Positions 60,576 through 64,000 of a stretch of DNA of 64,000 nt are shown here, one piece after another. Position numbers and translations under genes: made by a program. Source of the DNA: Streptomyces sp. VRA16 Mangrove soil (GTDB taxonomy: Bacteria > Actinomycetota > Actinomycetes > Streptomycetales > Streptomycetaceae); NCBI RefSeq assembly GCF_017377775.1, contig NZ_JAFVLN010000028.1:1-64000 (forward strand). Direction: 5' to 3'. Position 1 is the stretch's first letter. Every line of letters starts with the position of its first letter. Under the pieces are notes generated by a model. It made no database searches. It saw nothing but the letters and a program-made list of their open reading frames with translations, and was not told where the DNA came from.

Positions 60576-62132
60576 ATGGAGCACAGCGAGAACTCCGCGG
60601 AACCCGCCGCGCCCGTAGACCCCACCGAGCCGGCCGAGGCGACCGGGCCTTCCGGGGCCGTCGCGGAGCGGGCGCCCGTCGCCGACCCGCGCCGTCGCCT
60701 CTCCCCCGGCGTGCGCCGCACCGTCCAGGCGTCCCTCGCCGGGTGCCTGGTGCTCGGCGGTGTGCTGGTGATGCTGCCGGACGACGAGCCGGCTCCGGCA
60801 CCGCTGCCGGGGCCCGCCGGGCGCGCGGTGATCGCGGCGGCGGTCGGGGCGCCGGCCTCGCTGCCGGATCTGACGGCGCTGATCGGGGAGCGCGAGACGT
60901 ATCTGCGCACGCATCCGCGGGACGGTCTGTCGTGGGCGGCGCTCGGGGCCGCCTACGTGGAGCGGGGCTCACGCACCGCCGAGACCGCGTACTACCCCAA
61001 GGCCGAGCGGGCGCTGCGCAGTTCGCTCAAGGTGCGGCCGAAGGGGAACGCGGAGGCGCTCGACGGGCTCGCCGCGCTGGCCGCCGCCCGCGGCGACTGG
61101 CGTTCCGCCCGGATCTGGGGCGAGGCCGCGGTGAAGGCGGCGCCGAAGCGCTGGTCGTCGTACGTGGCGCTGGTCGACGCCTACCGGGGCACCGGCGACT
61201 ACAAGGCGGCGGGCCGCACCCTGGAGACGCTGACCGGGCTCACCTCCGGCGCCGGTACGACGGTGACGCTGCGCACGGCGGCCGTCTACCGCGACCGGGG
61301 CTGGCGGGAGGACGCGGCCACGGTCGTCGCCGACGCGTCGGCGCGGGCCGGGACCGCCACCGAGAAGGCCGCCCTGCTGCAGCGCGGCGGTGAACTGGCC
61401 TGGGAGCGCGGCGAGCCGGTCGACGCGCTGCGCCACTTCGACGCGGCGCTCGCCGCCGACCCCGGCTGTCATCCGGCGCTGGCCGGGCGGGCCCGCGCGC
61501 TCGCCTCCCTGGGCCGCACCGCGGAGGCCGTCGTCGCCTACCAGCGGGCGCTGCGCAAGCAGCCGTTGCCGCAGTACGCGCTGGAGCTGGGCGAGCTGTA
61601 CGAGTCGCTGCACGACGAGCGGTCCGCCGAGGCCCAGTACGGCGTCCTGCGCAAGCGGGTCGCCGACGACCGGGCGCACGGGGTGGACGACGCGCTCGTG
61701 CTCGGCCGGTTCGAGGCGGATCACGGGGACGCGGACGCCGCCGTCGACCGGCTGCGCGCGGAGTGGTCGCGGGCGCCGGGGATCGCGACGGCGGACGCGC
61801 TGGGCTGGGCGCTGCACCGTGCGGGGGACGACGACGCCGCGCACTGGTTCCTGCGCCGGGCCACCGACCGGCAGAAGGGCGGCACCGTGCGCAACGCGTC
61901 CTACTCGTACCATCTCGGGGCCGTGGAGCGGGAGTTGGGCCTGTACGGCGCGGCCCGCCGGCATCTCGGGGAGGCGCTGCGGATCAATCCCGGGTTCTCG
62001 CCGTTGTACGCGCCGGCCGCGCAGGAGGCGTTGGACGCGCTCGGGGAGCCTGCGGAGGGTGGGGTTCCGCAGATGTGGCCCCCGAAGCCGAAGGCTCCGC
62101 CGGTGAAGCGGGTCGCGCACAAGCGCCGTTGA
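60576..62132 (+). CDS. Membrane-anchored TPR protein
   Basis: A 518-aa protein. One helix (SLAGCLVLGGVLVMLP, about 65-80) anchors it; the rest is tetratricopeptide-type repeats (e.g. GLSWAALGAAYVERG, ALAADPGCHPALAGRARALASLG, SYSYHLGAVERELGLYGAARRHLGEAL). It would serve as an extracytoplasmic scaffold. Partner is unknown. ATG 60576; divergent from the FAD oxidase. Confidence 0.85.
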   Translation: MEHSENSAEPAAPVDPTEPAEATGPSGAVAERAPVADPRRRLSPGVRRTVQASLAGCLVLGGVLVMLPDDEPAPAPLPGPAGRAVIAAAVGAPASLPDLTALIGERETYLRTHPRDGLSWAALGAAYVERGSRTAETAYYPKAERALRSSLKVRPKGNAEALDGLAALAAARGDWRSARIWGEAAVKAAPKRWSSYVALVDAYRGTGDYKAAGRTLETLTGLTSGAGTTVTLRTAAVYRDRGWREDAATVVADASARAGTATEKAALLQRGGELAWERGEPVDALRHFDAALAADPGCHPALAGRARALASLGRTAEAVVAYQRALRKQPLPQYALELGELYESLHDERSAEAQYGVLRKRVADDRAHGVDDALVLGRFEADHGDADAAVDRLRAEWSRAPGIATADALGWALHRAGDDDAAHWFLRRATDRQKGGTVRNASYSYHLGAVERELGLYGAARRHLGEALRINPGFSPLYAPAAQEALDALGEPAEGGVPQMWPPKPKAPPVKRVAHKRR

Positions 62133-62167
62133 GCCATGGACGGCGGGCGGCCGCGGGTTTCGCCGTG

Positions 62168-62240
62168 GCTGGTCGCGCAGTTCCCCGCGCCCCTGAAGCG
62201 AGCTCCGCTCGCTCAGGGGCGCGGGGGCGCAGCCGACCGG
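62168..62240. terminator. Large hairpin from dispersed repeats
   Basis: CGCAGTTCCCCGCGCCCCTG and its inverted partner CAGGGGCGCGGGGGCGCAGCC flank AAGCGAGCTCCGCTCGCT, itself an inverted repeat. It fills the gap between the convergent TPR and nitrile hydratase genes and should end both transcripts. Confidence 0.85.
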
Positions 62241-62246
62241 CTACGA

Positions 62247-62828
62247 CTACACCGCCGCGGTCCCGATCAGCCCATTACGGGTGACCAGCGTCGCCAGCTC
62301 CGGCTCGCCCAGGCTCCCGGTACCCGCGGGACGCCTCGGCAGCACCATGTAGCGGGTGTCCGAGCTGGAGTCCCACACCGTGACGCGGACCGCGTCGGGC
62401 AGCGTCACCCCGAACTCGGACAGGACAGCCCGCGGCTCCCGCACCACGCGGGAGCGGTAGGCCTCGCTCTTGTACCAGCCCGGCGAGGGGCCGAGCAGGC
62501 GGAGCGGGTAGCAGGAGCACAGGGTGCAGACGATCATGTTGTGCACGGCGTCGGTGTTCTCGACCACGCGCAGCCGCTGGCCCGCCTGGCCGGTGAAGCC
62601 GAGTTCCGTGACCGCGGCCGTGCCGTCGGCCAGCAGGCGCTCCTTGAACTCCGGGTCAATCCAGGCGCGGGCCACCGCCTTCGCCCCGTTCAGCGGGGAG
62701 GCCCCGGACAGGAACCCGTCGATGACCTCGTCGACGGTGTCGCCGCCGACGATGCCCTTCTGCTCCAACAGGGTCTCGAGGAGCCGCACTTGGCGGGAGA
62801 TCACCGCGTCGTCGTGGTCACCGCTCAT
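62247..62828 (-). CDS. nthA: Nitrile hydratase-type alpha subunit, cobalt type
   Basis: A 193-aa alpha subunit. The metal claw VC101TLC104SC106Y has Thr, the mark of cobalt enzymes, with three Cys to be ligands (two oxidised in the mature form). Other family parts are LLETLLEQKGIV, AWIDPEFKERLLADG and NMIVCTLCSCYPLRLLG. It hydrates nitriles, or thiocyanate, to amides. It overlaps the upstream beta-type gene by 11 nt. No maturation chaperone gene is evident downstream, where the genes converge. Confidence 0.93.
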   Translation of the reverse strand: MSGDHDDAVISRQVRLLETLLEQKGIVGGDTVDEVIDGFLSGASPLNGAKAVARAWIDPEFKERLLADGTAAVTELGFTGQAGQRLRVVENTDAVHNMIVCTLCSCYPLRLLGPSPGWYKSEAYRSRVVREPRAVLSEFGVTLPDAVRVTVWDSSSDTRYMVLPRRPAGTGSLGEPELATLVTRNGLIGTAAV

Positions 62829-63126
62829 CGTCGTCGGCCTTCCTCAGGTAGCTCTCGGGCAGGTCGAGGACCACGTCGTGATCGCCCTCGCCCCACAGTT
62901 CCCGCGCCGCGAACCGCACCGCGTAGACCATGTCGGCCGGGGCGTCGTCCCGGCCCTGCGCACGGACGTCGGGCAGCGGCACCCGCTCCTCAGGCTCCAC
63001 GACGACGCCGAGCCTGCCGCGGGCGTAGCGCGGCAGGCGGGTGTGGTGGGGCGGGTCGTGCGGGTAGGTGCGGACCACGTCCCCGGCCGTGTACGTCCGC
63101 CGCTGTCCCGGCGCGGTCTCAGGCAT
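62818..63126 (-). CDS. Nitrile hydratase beta subunit, C-terminal half as separate gene
   Basis: A 102-aa protein matching the SH3-like C-terminal half of nitrile hydratase beta (YTAGDVVRTYPHDPPHHTRLPRYARGRLG, ARELWGEGDHDVVLDLPESYL). In two-subunit enzymes this is fused to the N-terminal half, here encoded by the preceding gene (overlap of 8 nt). The split resembles three-subunit toyocamycin nitrile hydratase and thiocyanate hydrolase. Confidence 0.9.
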   Translation of the reverse strand: MPETAPGQRRTYTAGDVVRTYPHDPPHHTRLPRYARGRLGVVVEPEERVPLPDVRAQGRDDAPADMVYAVRFAARELWGEGDHDVVLDLPESYLRKADDDER

Positions 63127-63403
63127 GGTCGAGGGCCCCTTCCGCGAGGACGCCCTTGCGTTCGAGGAGCGTACGGATCGCGTGGAACCAGCGCTCGTAG
63201 TACGAGGCCGCCAGATAGTCGGCGGGCGGCATCGTCTCGACGGCGTCCCGGAACTCGTCGAGGTTGAACACCTTCTTCACGAGCAGCGCGCGCTGGAGCG
63301 CGAAGACGCGCGCCTCCCAGTCCGCGTGGAAAGGTTCGGCGTCATCGCTCATGTCGATGGCGCCGAACCCGGTCATGCCGCCTACGTCGTTGATCCTGGC
63401 CAT
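63119..63403 (-). CDS. Nitrile hydratase beta subunit, N-terminal half as separate gene
   Basis: A 94-aa protein matching the beta N-terminal half: ARINDVGGMTGFGAI, FHADWEARVFALQRALLV and ASYYERWFHAIRTLLERKGV. It is the first gene of a three-gene unit with successive overlaps, followed by the beta C-terminal half and alpha. The order beta-N, beta-C, alpha fits a three-subunit enzyme. ATG 63403. Confidence 0.92.
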   Translation of the reverse strand: MARINDVGGMTGFGAIDMSDDAEPFHADWEARVFALQRALLVKKVFNLDEFRDAVETMPPADYLAASYYERWFHAIRTLLERKGVLAEGALDHA

Positions 63404-63425
63404 GCGGCCAGGCTAGACGCGACCG

Positions 63426-64000
63426 CTAGAGATTTCCGCGCTTCTCCTGCTCCCGTTCGATCGCCTCGAACAGAGCCTTGAAGTTGCCCTTGCCGAAGCC
63501 CATGGAGCCGTGCCGCTCGATCATCTCGAAGAAGACGGTCGGCTTGTCCTGGACCGGCTTGGTGAAGATCTGCAGCAGGTAGCCGTCCTCGTCGCGGTCG
63601 ACGAGGATCTTCAGCTCGCGCAGCGTCTCGACGGGGACCCGGGTCTCGCCCGCCCACTCGCCGAGGGTGTCGTAGTACGAGTCGGGGGTGTCGAGGAACT
63701 GGACACCGGCCGCGCGCATGGCCCGCACCGACGCGACGATGTCGTTCGTGGCGAGCGCGATGTGCTGGACGCCCGCGCCGCCGTAGAACTCCAGGTACTC
63801 GTCGATCTGGGACTTCTTCTTGGCGATGGCCGGCTCGTTGATCGGGAACTTGACCTTGAGGGTGCCGTCCGCGACCACCTTCGACATCAGCGCGCTGTAC
63901 TCGGTGGCGATGTCGTCGCCCACGAACTCCTTCATGTTCGTGAAGCCCATGACCTTGTTGTAGAACGCCACCCACTCGTTCATCTTGCCGAGTTCGACGT
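63426..64000 (-). CDS. hppD: 4-Hydroxyphenylpyruvate dioxygenase, 3' part
   Basis: The C-terminal 190 or so residues of HPPD, cut by the window edge. It has the second VOC module with ligand His in GVQHIALATNDI, then ILVDRDEDGYLLQIFTKPVQ, then the Glu ligand in FFEMIERHGSMGFGKGNFKAL. The enzyme makes homogentisate from 4-hydroxyphenylpyruvate in tyrosine breakdown. The N-terminal part lies beyond 64000; the reading is open to the edge. Confidence 0.95.
   Translation of the reverse strand, partial: VELGKMNEWVAFYNKVMGFTNMKEFVGDDIATEYSALMSKVVADGTLKVKFPINEPAIAKKKSQIDEYLEFYGGAGVQHIALATNDIVASVRAMRAAGVQFLDTPDSYYDTLGEWAGETRVPVETLRELKILVDRDEDGYLLQIFTKPVQDKPTVFFEMIERHGSMGFGKGNFKALFEAIEREQEKRGNL

Overview
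The window is a high-GC, gene-dense chromosome segment from a Streptomyces. The evidence is the codon bias, frequent GTG starts with purine-rich ribosome sites, mycothiol-type enzymes, an SsgA-like sporulation protein, DasR operator boxes, a WhiJ-type regulatory trio (ATPase-like / XRE-DUF5753 / DUF397) and a CysM-CysO-Mec sulfur cluster. From about 30.7 kb to the end, the gene order (bifunctional PBP, GroES-like protein, DUF3618, bcp, MFS, tRNA-Leu, rdgB, rph, PTS EIIB/EIIC, MBL hydrolase, cysM/cysO/mec, clpS, pncB/pncA, M6 protease, RDD proteins, SsgA-like protein, GlcD-like oxidase, hppD) matches, from memory, the core region around SCO2897-SCO2927 of S. coelicolor.

Layout. 1-6.4 kb: tandem repeats, a sodium:solute symporter with its DUF3311 partner, a class E sortase, a SEC-C protein, a lipoprotein and a membrane protein. 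6.4-15 kb: an accessory island with an IS5/IS427-type element (frameshifted transposase) beside a SUKH-domain gene, a 1049-aa PLD-nuclease/SF2-helicase/DUF3427 protein, the WhiJ-type trio, a membrane-anchored coiled protein and a protein with a ScoMcrA-like SRA domain but no visible nuclease. This is the best candidate for an undescribed defence locus. 15-20 kb: small regulators, a mycothiol-dependent enzyme, and two gene remnants (MocR and ornithine cyclodeaminase) that look like the ends of a divergent pair whose middle was deleted. 20-30.7 kb: GlxA-type regulator with a VOC protein, MFS and DUF445 proteins, a GDSL hydrolase, a DUF1707 protein and a three-gene ABC-2 exporter, with intergenic gaps filled by dispersed repeats.

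30.7-44.4 kb: a class A PBP overlaps at its 3' end a Gdx/SugE guanidinium exporter that appears to be preceded by a guanidine-III riboswitch. Housekeeping genes follow, then a GlcNAc-type PTS locus with one EIIB and three EIIC genes, each EIIC preceded by DasR boxes. 44.4-50.1 kb: a membrane-anchored PemK-like protein, cysM, cysO (ending GG-MR), a short Cys-containing leader peptide, the JAMM protease mec, an amino-acid permease, DUF2017 and clpS. 50.1-64 kb: NAD salvage genes (pncB, pncA), a secreted M6 metalloprotease, two RDD membrane proteins, an SsgA-like protein (probable ssgG), an FAD-linked oxidase, a TPR protein, a three-gene cobalt-type nitrile hydratase whose beta subunit is split in two, and the 3' part of hppD running off the window.

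Functional links. DasR boxes tie the PTS genes to GlcNAc signalling. The leader peptide and Mec/CysO/CysM form a cysteine-responsive sulfur-carrier pathway. The riboswitch would couple guanidinium to Gdx. Intergenic hairpins, many built from a shared dispersed repeat, separate convergent units.
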